From IMG/VR virus record IMGVR_UViG_3300049489_000707, positions 62,001-126,000 of that record: a stretch of 64,000 nt of DNA; one strand, 5' to 3'. The notes under the pieces are model-generated. The model saw only the letters and a list, made by a program, of their open reading frames with translations. It did not search any database and had not been told where the DNA came from. Each line of letters opens with the position of its first letter. Within the stretch, counting starts at the first letter, position 1. Shown here piece after piece: positions 35,669-43,276 of the stretch. The position numbers were made by a program, and so were the translations under genes. Source of the DNA: a virus.

Positions 35669-35904
35669 GCACCACCAGAGACGAGCTGAGGGACCGTGTG
35701 GACAGGATGTATGGGCAGCTCAAGGACTACGGCCTTCGTGAGAACTACGGTCTCAATGAGATCAAGGGAATTGCCATCCAGCGGGTTCGTGAGGAGCTGG
35801 AGGCGGAGATAGAGAGCCTCATCACTCGGTGGCCCGAAACTGGCGGGACCTACCTGTCACTAGCTACCGCCCGCCTGGCCCTCTTCAACTCGATGTACCG
35901 ATAG
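35665..35904 (+). CDS. Unknown small helical protein
   Basis: 79 residues, ATG 35665 overlapping the Thg1 stop (ATGA). Helical and charged (TTRDELRDRVDRMYGQLKDY). No recognised domain. Last gene before a new early promoter at 35,909. Confidence 0.65.
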   Translation: MSTTRDELRDRVDRMYGQLKDYGLRENYGLNEIKGIAIQRVREELEAEIESLITRWPETGGTYLSLATARLALFNSMYR

Positions 35905-35908
35905 GCGC

Positions 35909-35937
35909 TTGACAGCCAGAAAGACATGCTGTAGAAC
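35909..35937 (+). promoter_or_regulatory. Early sigma70-like promoter, leaderless
   Basis: TTGACA (35909-35914), 17-base spacer ending in TG, TAGAAC (35932-35937), 6 bases to ATG 35944. No room for a Shine-Dalgarno site between the expected transcription start and the ATG. Confidence 0.75.
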
Positions 35938-35943
35938 ACTCCC

Positions 35944-36387
35944 ATGTCCAACGAAACCGCCACCGAGACCGCCGTCATCCAGGAGTTCAAGATTCCTGAC
36001 GCCAACCTCCACAGCCTCAAGGAGCGCATCGAGAAGCTGTCGAAGAAGGCGGTCAAGCTGGTGGGTCAGCCTATCACCCTGACCGTGGTCAAGACCTTCG
36101 ATGTCGAGCGCACCAAGCACGACTTCGCCACTGGCAAGCCCTTCGGCACCGGGGTGTTCGACCGCTTCCACACCGTGACCGTCTCGGGCCCCCGCCCCAA
36201 GCTGGCCGGCTGGACCTTCGCTGCGGCCCTGGACGTGGTCGATGTTGACGGTGAGCGGGCTGTCATGGTGCGCAACGCCCCTGGCGAGACCATTCCCTCG
36301 CACCTCCGCGAGCATGTCGAGGGCTGCGACCACTGCAACACCAGCCGCCGCCGCAAGACCCTGTACGTGCTGAGGAAGACGGAATGA
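35944..36387 (+). CDS. N-terminal half of a conserved phage protein family (CDHCNTSRRR motif)
   Basis: 147 residues, ATG 35944. The C terminus has VEGCDHCNTSRRRKTLYVL. In a widespread phage protein family of unknown function this motif is normally followed directly by a segment like 'FKxVGSxCLxDFLGHxxPE'. Here the protein stops shortly after the motif, and the expected continuation opens the 320-residue protein at 37,306, three genes downstream. So this looks like the N-terminal half of a split protein. The recollection of the family layout is from general knowledge and was not checked by search. Confidence 0.65.
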   Translation: MSNETATETAVIQEFKIPDANLHSLKERIEKLSKKAVKLVGQPITLTVVKTFDVERTKHDFATGKPFGTGVFDRFHTVTVSGPRPKLAGWTFAAALDVVDVDGERAVMVRNAPGETIPSHLREHVEGCDHCNTSRRRKTLYVLRKTE

Positions 36388-36578
36388 CCGACAAGCCTGA
36401 GCCCAAATTCATCCATCTGGTGGTCTTCAGCGCCGACTACGAGGGCTACGGGTTCCCTGAGGCCGCCTTCTTGAAGGAGGCCGACGCTGATGCCCTGGCG
36501 TCCAAGCTGAACAGAGGGTACAGCCGCCGAAGTAGCAGATACGAGGTTCTTTCCGTGGAGATCAAAGATGGGCTGTGA
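36384..36578 (+). CDS. Unknown small protein
   Basis: 64 residues, ATG 36384 overlapping the previous stop. Alpha/beta, with a strand FIHLVVFSADYEGYGFP, a helix of Ala/Asp/Lys and a basic loop (RGYSRRSSRYEV). No recognised family. Confidence 0.65.
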   Translation: MTDKPEPKFIHLVVFSADYEGYGFPEAAFLKEADADALASKLNRGYSRRSSRYEVLSVEIKDGL

Positions 36579-37053
36579 CATTCATCCGTACGTTGAAATC
36601 CGCATGGCCGATGGCACCTGGGTTGCGATGGACGCCCCTGAGAGGCTCGATGACCGCACCTACGGCCGCTTTGCCTTCCTGACGGGCGGTGCCGTGCGGA
36701 ACTACTCTGGCGTGCCCAAGGTGCTCCCAGAGCCCCGTGGCTACCCCGAGGACGGCTCCGATGTCACCAAGGCCCGCATCAAGGGGCTCGTGGACGACTA
36801 CTACGGTGGGGACTACGGCAACCACAGCGCCTCCTACTTGACGCTCACCGAGCTTCTGGCGGTCGACTACAACCAGAAGTTCGTGGACATGCGTCCAGGC
36901 TACCTGGGCCAGAAAGACTTCGTACCAGGTGAGCCCATCACACTCCTGGAGTTCCTGGGCGAGGGCTGGGCTGACATCCTGAAGGAGCTGGTCGACATGA
37001 CCATGCCCGGAAGCCCTGACGGTTTGCGCATCGTGTTTGACTTTGACAGCTAA
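36568..37053 (+). CDS. Phage 'MGCDIH' family protein
   Basis: 161 residues, ATG 36568. Starts MGCDIHPYVEIRMADGTW, the conserved opening of a phage-wide family of unknown function. Conserved His, Glu and Asp near the start and a central Tyr/Gly-rich region (DDYYGGDYGNHSASYL) are consistent. Overlaps the end of the previous gene by 11 bases. Role unknown. Confidence 0.7.
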   Translation: MGCDIHPYVEIRMADGTWVAMDAPERLDDRTYGRFAFLTGGAVRNYSGVPKVLPEPRGYPEDGSDVTKARIKGLVDDYYGGDYGNHSASYLTLTELLAVDYNQKFVDMRPGYLGQKDFVPGEPITLLEFLGEGWADILKELVDMTMPGSPDGLRIVFDFDS

Positions 37054-37062
37054 GGAGCAGTC

Positions 37063-37266
37063 ATGAGCCGATACCGGATGTCGATTCAGAAGCGCCTCAA
37101 CAGCAGTGACCTGACCTACGCGACCTTGTACGACCTGGCCAGGCCTGAGGGCCAGCAAATCTGCATGACAGGCCCGGTCGATGATGTCGCCGACCTGCTG
37201 TTCAGGCTGATACAAGTCCCTGAATGCACTCTGGAATGTACCCAGGAGCCGGAAATCGTCAACTAG
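37063..37266 (+). CDS. Unknown small protein
   Basis: 67 residues, ATG 37063 with AAGGAG 7 bases upstream, one of the clearer Shine-Dalgarno sites here. Contains two Cys near the C terminus (PECTLECTQEPE). No recognised family. Confidence 0.6.
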   Translation: MSRYRMSIQKRLNSSDLTYATLYDLARPEGQQICMTGPVDDVADLLFRLIQVPECTLECTQEPEIVN

Positions 37267-37269
37267 CGC

Positions 37270-37298
37270 TTGACAGTCGGGAAGGCGTCCTGTAGAAC
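37270..37298 (+). promoter_or_regulatory. Early sigma70-like promoter, leaderless
   Basis: TTGACA (37270-37275), 17-base spacer ending in TG, TAGAAC (37293-37298), 7 bases to ATG 37306. Confidence 0.75.
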
Positions 37299-37305
37299 AC
37301 CACTC

Positions 37306-38268
37306 ATGAACGCAACCAACCCCGAGTTCAAGGTCGTCGGCAGCAACTGCCTCGCAGACTTCCTCGGTCACGCCAACCCCGAGAACGTCGCCAAGCTGTT
37401 CGAGTACCTGGCCGACGCCGTTCAGGCCGGCGAGGAGTCGGAAGGCGGCTTCGGTGGTGGCAGCTTCACCCACTTCGGCCTGGAGAACTACCTGGGCTAC
37501 GTCGCTGCGGTCATCCGCGTCGATGGCTGGATGTCCCGCACCAACGCCCGCAAGTACAACGACGCTGGTGGCTCCACCAACGCCACTGCCGACACCGCCT
37601 GGGGCGTCATGATGGCCGTCGCCACCGGCAAGACCCGCGACATCAACCCCAAGTACATCCCCACCAAGGAAGACTTCGCCCGTGGCACCAGCTGCAAGGA
37701 GTACATGCAGGTCTTCATGGACGGCGAGATGGAGAAGGGCGAGCTGAACGACTACCTCTACAACCTCAACATCGTCTGCCGCATGGGCGCCATCGACTTC
37801 AAGACCTCGGGCATCGCGGCCAGCATCATCGCCACCGCCACCCGCGAGCAGGGCAAGGAAATCGAGCGCAAGAAGTTCTCGAACCTGAAGGAGACCTCGA
37901 AGTTCTTCGCCACCGAGGGCGACAAGGTGGTGGTGAAGGCCACCCTCATGATGTCCCGTGAAATCGAGGGCAACTACGGCTGCACCACCATGATGAAGTT
38001 CGTCTCTGAGGCCGGCAACGCCCTCACCTGGTTCGCCTCGGGGTCCTTCGCTGAGGGCACCTGGGTCATCGGCAGCGAGTACATCCTGGCCGGCACGGTC
38101 AAGAAGAACGAAGAGTACCAGGGCCTGAAGCAGACGGTCCTCACCCGCTGCAACGCGGTCACCCAGGAGTGGGTGGACGCTGAGAAGGCGAAGGCGGAGA
38201 AGAAGGCCGCCCGCGCTGCGAAGAAGGCCGCGAAGCTGGCGGCCGTTGACAGCAAGACTTCACCGTAG
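37306..38268 (+). CDS. C-terminal half of a conserved phage protein family
   Basis: 320 residues from ATG 37306 (MNATNPEFKVVGSN); the frame opens earlier, but that part is the promoter itself. It contains FKVVGSNCLADFLGHANPE, then GLENYLGYVAAVIRVDGWMSR and ATADTAWGVMMA. These are blocks that normally follow the CDHCxTxRRR motif in one polypeptide in other phages. The last ~50 residues are Lys/Ala-rich (AEKKAARAAKKAAKLAA). So this appears to be the second half of a split protein and has its own strong promoter. Function unknown; possibly nucleic-acid associated. Confidence 0.65.
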   Translation: MNATNPEFKVVGSNCLADFLGHANPENVAKLFEYLADAVQAGEESEGGFGGGSFTHFGLENYLGYVAAVIRVDGWMSRTNARKYNDAGGSTNATADTAWGVMMAVATGKTRDINPKYIPTKEDFARGTSCKEYMQVFMDGEMEKGELNDYLYNLNIVCRMGAIDFKTSGIAASIIATATREQGKEIERKKFSNLKETSKFFATEGDKVVVKATLMMSREIEGNYGCTTMMKFVSEAGNALTWFASGSFAEGTWVIGSEYILAGTVKKNEEYQGLKQTVLTRCNAVTQEWVDAEKAKAEKKAARAAKKAAKLAAVDSKTSP

Positions 38269-38274
38269 TACAAC
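38246..38274 (+). promoter_or_regulatory. Early sigma70-like promoter with normal leader
   Basis: TTGACA (38246-38251, inside the previous gene), 17-base spacer, TACAAC (38269-38274). The next ATG is 35 bases further on and has AAGGA upstream, so this transcript has a usual leader, unlike its sisters. Confidence 0.6.
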
Positions 38275-38309
38275 CGTAGTGTCGTACCAACCACCCACAA
38301 GGAAACAAA

Positions 38310-38539
38310 TGGCTACCTCAAACACCCTGAAGTCCCGCATCACCCGTCTTCTCCCTGCCTACAGCGAGGGAACGACCGTCACGGTCAAGCAGCTCGTGGC
38401 ACGGCTCAACCGTTCCACCGCCAACCCGCCGGTGGCCAACGCGACCGTGCGTGGCCGTCTCAGCGAGCTGGTCGCTGCTGGTGTCGCGAACAGCGAGGAA
38501 CGCAGCTCGGGCGTCACTGGCTTCTACTCGGCGACCTAA
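38310..38539 (+). CDS. Small winged-helix-like DNA-binding protein
   Basis: 76 residues, ATG 38310 with AAGGA 6 bases upstream. Layout: helix (LKSRITRLLPAY), TVTVKQLVARLNRS, NATVRGRLSELVAAGVANSEE, and a beta wing ending GFYSAT. This is the pattern of a winged helix-turn-helix. It may regulate the early promoters of this block. No search was possible. Confidence 0.55.
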
Positions 38540-38541
38540 CC

Positions 38542-39648
38542 ATGAGCAAACTTCAGACTGCACTCAGGTCGGGGGCTGAGACCCTGGACTCACTGGCCAC
38601 GAAGTACGCCATCAAGGTGAAGCCGCACCCTCGGTTTCCCAACCTGGTGCAGCTGAAGTACAATCAGATCGACTCGCCGATGGGCGATCCGCTGGTTCAG
38701 GAGTGCCGAGGTATCATCTTCGACACCACCGACTGGCGGATCGTCGCACGGCCGTTCGACAAGTTCTTCAACCAGGGCGAAGGGCACGCTGCTCCCATCG
38801 ACTGGAAGACCGCTCGGGTCCAAGAGAAGCTGGACGGCTCTCTGATGATTCTGTACCACCATGACGGAGCCTGGCACGTGGCCAGCTCGGGCACCCCTGA
38901 TGCCGGCGGTGAGGTGAACAATGCACCCGGCACCACTTTCGCCCAGCTCTTCTGGAACACGTGGGACAACCACATGTGGTACGACCCTGCCGACCTGCAG
39001 CCCGACCTGACCTACATGTTCGAGCTGCAGACCAAGTACAACCGCGTGGTGGTCAATCACCCGGAACCCAAGCTCGTCCTCATTGGGGTGCGCAACAGGA
39101 TCTCGGGCGAAGAGTACCCCAGCTCCACCTTTGATGGCCTGTTCCAGGTGGTGCGTGAGTTCCCGATGCACACCCTCGACCAGGTCATGGCCTCGATGGA
39201 GCACTTCTCGGGCCTGGAGCAGGAAGGCTATGTGGTGGTCGACGACCACTTCCGCCGCGTGAAAATCAAGCACCCCGCCTACCTCGCCGCCCACCACATG
39301 GTCGGCAGCCTGAGCCAGAAGCGTCTGCTGGAAATCGTGCGCCAAGGGGAGACGCCGGAGATTCTGGCCTACTTCCCCGAGTGGACCGTCGAGGCCAATG
39401 CCCTGCGAGTCAAGTACGAGGACTTCGTCACCGAGGCCTGCATTGAGTACCAGAAGGTCCGGGACATCCCGGTGCAGAAGGACTTCGCCCTGGCCATCAA
39501 GGACTCGCGCCACCGGTCGGCGATGTTCACTCTGCGAGCTGGTAAGGTGGCGAATCTGGGCGAGTTCTATAGAGGCTTGCGCCTGGAATCGCTCTGTGAG
39601 ATGCTGGGGCTCAAGAAGGAGGAGGCAGATGAGCAAGTCGAAGTTTAA
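38542..39648 (+). CDS. RNA ligase, T4 Rnl1-like
   Basis: 368 residues, ATG 38542, 2 bases after the previous stop. Nucleotidyltransferase motif I is E-K96-L-D-G-S with K96 the adenylated lysine. Upstream lies RIVARPFDKFFNQGEG, characteristic of Rnl1. Motif III is in YMFELQTKYNRVVV, motif IV in EQEGYVVVDD, motif V in RVKIKHPAYL. The helical C-terminal part matches the Rnl1 extension, and the total length is close to T4 Rnl1 (374). The enzyme seals 5'-phosphate to 3'-OH ends, classically repairing tRNAs cut by host anticodon nucleases. A P-loop kinase, Thg1-like enzyme and MNT-type transferase in the same block support RNA repair. Confidence 0.88.
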   Translation: MSKLQTALRSGAETLDSLATKYAIKVKPHPRFPNLVQLKYNQIDSPMGDPLVQECRGIIFDTTDWRIVARPFDKFFNQGEGHAAPIDWKTARVQEKLDGSLMILYHHDGAWHVASSGTPDAGGEVNNAPGTTFAQLFWNTWDNHMWYDPADLQPDLTYMFELQTKYNRVVVNHPEPKLVLIGVRNRISGEEYPSSTFDGLFQVVREFPMHTLDQVMASMEHFSGLEQEGYVVVDDHFRRVKIKHPAYLAAHHMVGSLSQKRLLEIVRQGETPEILAYFPEWTVEANALRVKYEDFVTEACIEYQKVRDIPVQKDFALAIKDSRHRSAMFTLRAGKVANLGEFYRGLRLESLCEMLGLKKEEADEQVEV

Positions 39649-39844
39649 GCTCGACGGGAAGTTCGACCAGGCCGATGGGGTGACTGTGACCATCGACCGT
39701 GGCTCCCGCACTTTCGCGGTACGGCCCAGCCGCCGACGCCGGGAGTACGTGCTCCCCTTGCGAGAGGTGGCCGAGATGGTCTTCTTCCGCATCGTGAAGG
39801 CTGAGGCAAACCTGAAGTTGGCAACCCGAAAGCGGAGGCGCTAG
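39629..39844 (+). CDS. Unknown small basic protein
   Basis: 71 residues. ATG 39629 is preceded by AAGGAGGAGG, a strong ribosome-binding site, and lies inside the ligase C-terminal codons. Arg/Lys-rich with a basic C terminus (KLATRKRRR), so it may bind nucleic acid. Confidence 0.6.
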   Translation: MSKSKFKLDGKFDQADGVTVTIDRGSRTFAVRPSRRRREYVLPLREVAEMVFFRIVKAEANLKLATRKRRR

Positions 39845-40131
39845 TGGCCCTGGACGAAAGCTGGCAGCGGTACCCCGAGGCCCGTATCCGCATGCGGGAG
39901 CAGGACCTGGCCATCCTCATCAAAGCCCTCAGCAAGGGCGGTGTCTTCATCAGCGGCCAGCCCAGGGTCAGCCTTCTGGAAGACGGCGTCTACATTCAGT
40001 TCAGCACCAACGCGGGCACCTATGGGAAGTTGATCGCGTTGCCAATCGACGTTTTCATCCCATGCGAGGTACCACGTGAGCCAGCTGAAGAAGCACCAAT
40101 TCCAGAAGATCAACCCCAGGAGACACCATGA
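39844..40131 (+). CDS. Unknown small protein
   Basis: 95 residues from GTG 39844, whose G is the last base of the previous stop. Alpha/beta N terminus and a Pro/Glu-rich C terminus (EVPREPAEEAPIPED). No recognised family. Confidence 0.6.
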   Translation: MALDESWQRYPEARIRMREQDLAILIKALSKGGVFISGQPRVSLLEDGVYIQFSTNAGTYGKLIALPIDVFIPCEVPREPAEEAPIPEDQPQETP

Positions 40132-40307
40132 GTAGTGGGCTCTCCGAGGATATCGAGATGCAGCTCAAGACCCAGGGTGTGGCCAGCTACAAGGTCGACG
40201 ACGGCGAGGTCTTCGTCTTCCCGACCGCCACCCTGGAGAAGCTACTGGAAGCAAGCAAGAAAGAAGGCAAGGTCATCGTGTTCGTCAAGACGAGGCCAGG
40301 CGCATGA
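40128..40307 (+). CDS. Unknown small protein
   Basis: 59 residues, ATG 40128 with CCAGGAG 5 bases upstream and ATGA overlaps at both ends. Contents: short helix (LSEDIEMQLKTQG), then VFVFPTATLEKLLEAS. No family recognised, but the coupling makes it a real gene. Confidence 0.6.
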   Translation: MSSGLSEDIEMQLKTQGVASYKVDDGEVFVFPTATLEKLLEASKKEGKVIVFVKTRPGA

Positions 40308-40537
40308 AGTTCACCATCACGATGAAAGACCCGGACGGCTTCTATGAGTCGGTGATGGACGCAATCACCGAAGACGTGCGGGGGATCCAAGACCCGGACG
40401 AGCGAGAAGCCGTGCGTCAGGTGCGTGAAGAGAAGACTCACGCGCTCCTCAAGCGCTGGTTCGAGTACGCCGAGTACCTGACCGTCGAGATCGACACGGT
40501 GGCGGAGACCTGCACTGTGGTGACGAGGAAGCGATGA
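40304..40537 (+). CDS. Unknown small protein
   Basis: 77 residues, ATG 40304, ATGA overlaps on both sides. Helical, acidic and basic patches (DPDEREAVRQVREEK). No recognised family. Confidence 0.6.
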   Translation: MKFTITMKDPDGFYESVMDAITEDVRGIQDPDEREAVRQVREEKTHALLKRWFEYAEYLTVEIDTVAETCTVVTRKR

Positions 40538-40923
40538 GCATTGAGACCTGGGAAGAGAAGTACGAGCGGGAGGACCGGGAACGGGAAGCCGCTGCGCGCA
40601 AGGCCTGGGAGGCCTACAAGAAGCGCAAGCCCAGCTCCAAGGAGAGGTGGGGCAAGATTCGGGAGTTCACCTTCGATGAGGGCACGAAGGTAACCAGCAA
40701 GGCCGTGCTGACCAAGATGACGCGATTCCGCTTCACTGAAGACGGCAAGCTGTACATGTCGAAGCTCACGAACGCTCACCAGCTCTTCCTTGTGGTCAAT
40801 GGTCCCTTGGAGGGCAAGCGGATCGCCGACGACAACCCGGACTACCTGCTGTTCAATCGGAACGGCAGGCACGGCAAGGAAGTTCCCACATGCGTGTTGG
40901 TCCACAGGAGCGCGTTCAAATGA
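40534..40923 (+). CDS. Unknown charged protein
   Basis: 129 residues, ATG 40534. The first 50 residues form a highly charged helix (EKYEREDREREAAARKAW). The rest is alpha/beta, ending KEVPTCVLVHRSAFK. No recognised domain. Coupled to both neighbours. Confidence 0.6.
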   Translation: MSIETWEEKYEREDREREAAARKAWEAYKKRKPSSKERWGKIREFTFDEGTKVTSKAVLTKMTRFRFTEDGKLYMSKLTNAHQLFLVVNGPLEGKRIADDNPDYLLFNRNGRHGKEVPTCVLVHRSAFK

Positions 40924-41129
40924 GAGCCGTCACTGTCAAGAAGCTACGCGAAATGCTCGCTAACGTCAGTGATGACGCCTTGCTCGTGGTGCCAGGGCAA
41001 GACCACAACTACCGCGTGGCCGACGTCCACGCCACGACTGCTATTCGCTCGAAGTATGGCCTTGAAGAGGACTTCAAGACCAACCTTGAGGAGTTCGAGA
41101 CCCGCATCGAGGTTCTGCTGGTGACTTGA
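40920..41129 (+). CDS. Unknown small protein
   Basis: 69 residues. ATG 40920 overlaps the previous stop (ATGA) and was chosen over an earlier start inside that gene. Begins MRAVTVKKLREMLANVSDD followed by ALLVVPGQDHNYRVADV, a layout common in small phage proteins of unknown function. Its stop codon lies within the next promoter's TTGACA. Confidence 0.6.
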   Translation: MRAVTVKKLREMLANVSDDALLVVPGQDHNYRVADVHATTAIRSKYGLEEDFKTNLEEFETRIEVLLVT

Positions 41130-41155
41130 CAGCAGTCGACTGGCCCATGTACAAC
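41126..41155 (+). promoter_or_regulatory. Early sigma70-like promoter, leaderless
   Basis: TTGACA (41126-41131), 18-base spacer ending in TG, TACAAC (41150-41155), 6 bases to ATG 41162. The -35 contains the stop codon of the preceding gene. Confidence 0.65.
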
Positions 41156-41161
41156 ACGCAC

Positions 41162-41383
41162 ATGAACCTCCTCGCCCGCTGGACCGTCAAAGAGACGAAC
41201 AAAGGAATTTCCGTGGTTTACGAGAATCTCGAACGAGGCATCACCTTCGACTGCGGCATCTGCCGCAAGGACACTCTCCCCGAGCTTCTCCTGGAGTTCA
41301 TCATGTCGGAGGGCGACCCAGGCGACCTCGTGTACTGGGGCAATCAGCCGCCATTCCAGGTGATGGCGGGAGGTGTGGCATGA
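41162..41383 (+). CDS. Unknown small protein
   Basis: 73 residues from ATG 41162, which is set by the promoter geometry; the frame is open further upstream but that part is promoter sequence. It holds two Cys (FDCGICRKD). No recognised family. Confidence 0.6.
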   Translation: MNLLARWTVKETNKGISVVYENLERGITFDCGICRKDTLPELLLEFIMSEGDPGDLVYWGNQPPFQVMAGGVA

Positions 41384-41838
41384 GCATGGTTCGAGCGCCA
41401 GTCGTCAACGGAGACCAGCTCCAGGCACTTCGCAGCCTGCTCAAGCTCGACTTCACCCGCTGCGTACGGAACACCCTGACAAAGGGCGGGGGCATCGCCC
41501 AGCAGTGTATGAGCATCCTCCAGCTCACCGAGCTTATGGAGCAGGCGGAGCAGCCCCTGATTGTCGTCGCAGCCATCATGCAGTTCAACGGCCTGCCCAC
41601 AGCGATGCTTCCTCTCGACTCGGTGAGATTCAATCTCTTTACCCGGCTCCTGGACACCCCGCTGGGTACGTCCGACTTCCCAGGCCTCACTGAAGAGCAG
41701 CTGGAGCCAGTTCTCGCGCCCATGAGGGGCTACATCGAGGAATTGAAGAAGATCTTCGAGTCATCCGCGCATCTCGACGAAGAGGCTCTCCGGCAGCGAA
41801 TGAAGACTTCCACCCCCAAGACCGGTATGATGAACTGA
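41380..41838 (+). CDS. Unknown helical protein
   Basis: 152 residues, ATG 41380 (ATGA overlap). Mostly helical (QALRSLLKLDFTRCVRNTL, QLTELMEQAEQPLIVVAA). No recognised motif. Confidence 0.6.
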   Translation: MSMVRAPVVNGDQLQALRSLLKLDFTRCVRNTLTKGGGIAQQCMSILQLTELMEQAEQPLIVVAAIMQFNGLPTAMLPLDSVRFNLFTRLLDTPLGTSDFPGLTEEQLEPVLAPMRGYIEELKKIFESSAHLDEEALRQRMKTSTPKTGMMN

Positions 41839-42119
41839 TGGACCACAACTTGACAGTGACGGACCTTCGCAGCTTCTGCACTGTCTGCGGTGCCCGTGTA
41901 ACTCTCGCAGCAGTCCTGGCCGGCAAAGTCGGGGGCTGCCCAGGTGTGGCCGTCCCAGGTACCAACATGAGGTACTATGGCGTGCAGAAGGTCGGTGTCC
42001 CCCGCAAGAATGTCCTCATCGACGACCTGAGCGGCAAGTGTGAGTGCGGGGCCAAGAAGACGGGAATCAAAGACTACAAGCCGGGCCATAGCAGCTGGTG
42101 CCCAGTAAAGGAACCATGA
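41838..42119 (+). CDS. Small zinc-binding protein with C-terminal CECG...HSSWCP knuckle
   Basis: 93 residues, ATG 41838. N-terminal C15-x2-C18 and a further Cys, then C-terminal KCECGAKKT ... GHSSWCP. The same C-terminal signature ends the 107-residue protein at 48,511 (CECGSAKAK ... HSSWCP), and a variant ends the one at 45,641. This suggests a mobile zinc knuckle of this phage. Function unknown. Confidence 0.65.
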   Translation: MDHNLTVTDLRSFCTVCGARVTLAAVLAGKVGGCPGVAVPGTNMRYYGVQKVGVPRKNVLIDDLSGKCECGAKKTGIKDYKPGHSSWCPVKEP

Positions 42120-42397
42120 TTCAATTCATCACGAGAAAGAGGAAGCCGGTCGTCGACTGGTGCTTCAGCTGTGGCAGGGCCTTCCTGCTCGTCAACGGCT
42201 GCGCCATCGTCATGGAGGGAGACAAACTCCGCGACGACGACCTGGCGAAGGTGGGCGAGAAGCTCATTCGCAAGAAGTGGAAGGACGAGCCGGCCGTGCT
42301 CGCCAGCTACCGCCTCGATGAAGGCGGGCTGACCGTCTGGACCGAGGACCTCATCAAGTACGTGGCCGCCAAAGCCAACGGTGGGAAGCTCCCCTAA
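42116..42397 (+). CDS. Unknown small protein
   Basis: 93 residues from ATG 42116 (ATGA overlap). A possible earlier GTG lies inside the previous gene and is less likely. Contains WCFSCGRAFLLVNGC, a possible metal site, then an alpha/beta C terminus. No recognised family. Confidence 0.6.
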   Translation: MIQFITRKRKPVVDWCFSCGRAFLLVNGCAIVMEGDKLRDDDLAKVGEKLIRKKWKDEPAVLASYRLDEGGLTVWTEDLIKYVAAKANGGKLP

Positions 42398-42909
42398 TGC
42401 CAGCGACGAAGTTCAGCGTCTACGCCGATGGGTCCTCGAACGGCAACAGCACCGGGGCCATTGGCTGGGGCTGGGTGGTCCTGATGGACGACAGAGTGCT
42501 CTGTGCGGGTTCTGGCGGGGCTCCAGTGGGCACAAACAATGTGGCCGAGCTGATGGGTGCCAGGGAGGGTCTGCGTGCCCTATTGAGCCACCCAGAGTTC
42601 GAGGCGATGGCTGGAAAGGTCTACAGCATCGAGCTGGTCAGCGACAGCCAGTACGTCCTGGGCCTGGCCAATGGGGCCTTCAGTGCCACCAAGAACGTCG
42701 CCCTGGCCACCCACGTAAGGGAGATCTGCTCCAGGGCCATCGTTTCGACGCGCTGGGTCAGGGGTCACGACGGACATCCCATCAATGAGATGTGCGACAA
42801 GCTGGCGAAACATGGGAAGTACCAGTACGCGCCCCCGAAGAAGACCAATCGCGGGGCCAGGCGGCGACAGCGTCGAAAGCTTGTTGACAAGGACCCAACC
42901 GACCTGTAG
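42397..42909 (+). CDS. rnhA: Ribonuclease HI
   Basis: 170 residues, ATG 42397. The RNase H fold is clear: VYAD11-GSSNGN, NNVAE51-LMGAREGL, VSD83-SQYVLG and WVRGH124-DGHPINEMCD134-KLA give the D-E-D-D active site and catalytic His. The basic C-terminal tail (RGARRRQRRKL) probably helps bind nucleic acid. It cuts RNA in RNA-DNA hybrids, useful for removing primers or R-loops in phage replication. The next promoter lies within its final codons. Confidence 0.9.
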   Translation: MPATKFSVYADGSSNGNSTGAIGWGWVVLMDDRVLCAGSGGAPVGTNNVAELMGAREGLRALLSHPEFEAMAGKVYSIELVSDSQYVLGLANGAFSATKNVALATHVREICSRAIVSTRWVRGHDGHPINEMCDKLAKHGKYQYAPPKKTNRGARRRQRRKLVDKDPTDL

Positions 42910-42912
42910 AGT
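42884..42912 (+). promoter_or_regulatory. Early sigma70-like promoter, leaderless
   Basis: TTGACA (42884-42889), 17-base spacer ending in TG, TAGAGT (42907-42912), 7 bases to ATG 42920. The downstream protein begins MNATN, as does that of the 37,306 gene. Confidence 0.7.
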
Positions 42913-42919
42913 GCCTCCC

Positions 42920-43276
42920 ATGAACGCAACCAACTGGGAAGTCGAAGCCGCCTCTGACGTCTACGACGCCGGGACCAACGAAGACGGTGAGATGATGGAA
43001 GGGCTCAGCTTCTACCTGGTCGCCACGGCCCCTAACGGTCGTCGGTTCGTCCACAGCAAGCGCTTCAACTCCCCCTCGCGTAACCGGTTGGAGCAGGCCA
43101 AGTCGGACATCCGCTACCTCCTGGCTCGGGTGAAGGTCGCCCAGGCGATGGGCAACTGGGCTGGCCCGGTCGGCAACGCCCACTGGAACGAGGTCGATCC
43201 CGCGTACGGCTCCGAGGCCTACGCTGCGAACTGGGTGGCCATCGAGGCCGACCGGAAGGAACTGGAGAACCGATGA
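42920..43276 (+). CDS. Unknown protein
   Basis: 118 residues from ATG 42920. Acidic N terminus, then a YLVATAPNGRRFVHSKRF strand pair and helices (RLEQAKSDIRYLLARVKVAQ). The sequence WNEVDPAYGSEAYA near the end resembles a short motif in other phage unknowns. No function assigned. Confidence 0.65.
   Translation: MNATNWEVEAASDVYDAGTNEDGEMMEGLSFYLVATAPNGRRFVHSKRFNSPSRNRLEQAKSDIRYLLARVKVAQAMGNWAGPVGNAHWNEVDPAYGSEAYAANWVAIEADRKELENR

Noticed and set aside
38590-39792. 400-codon minus-strand frame opposite the RNA ligase
   Set aside because: The ligase motifs on the plus strand are decisive. The antisense protein shows only codon-bias residues (Val, Leu, His, Gly).
41847-41880. TTGACA inside the 41,838 gene
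   Set aside because: No TAGAAC-like hexamer at 17-18 bases and no start codon suitably placed.
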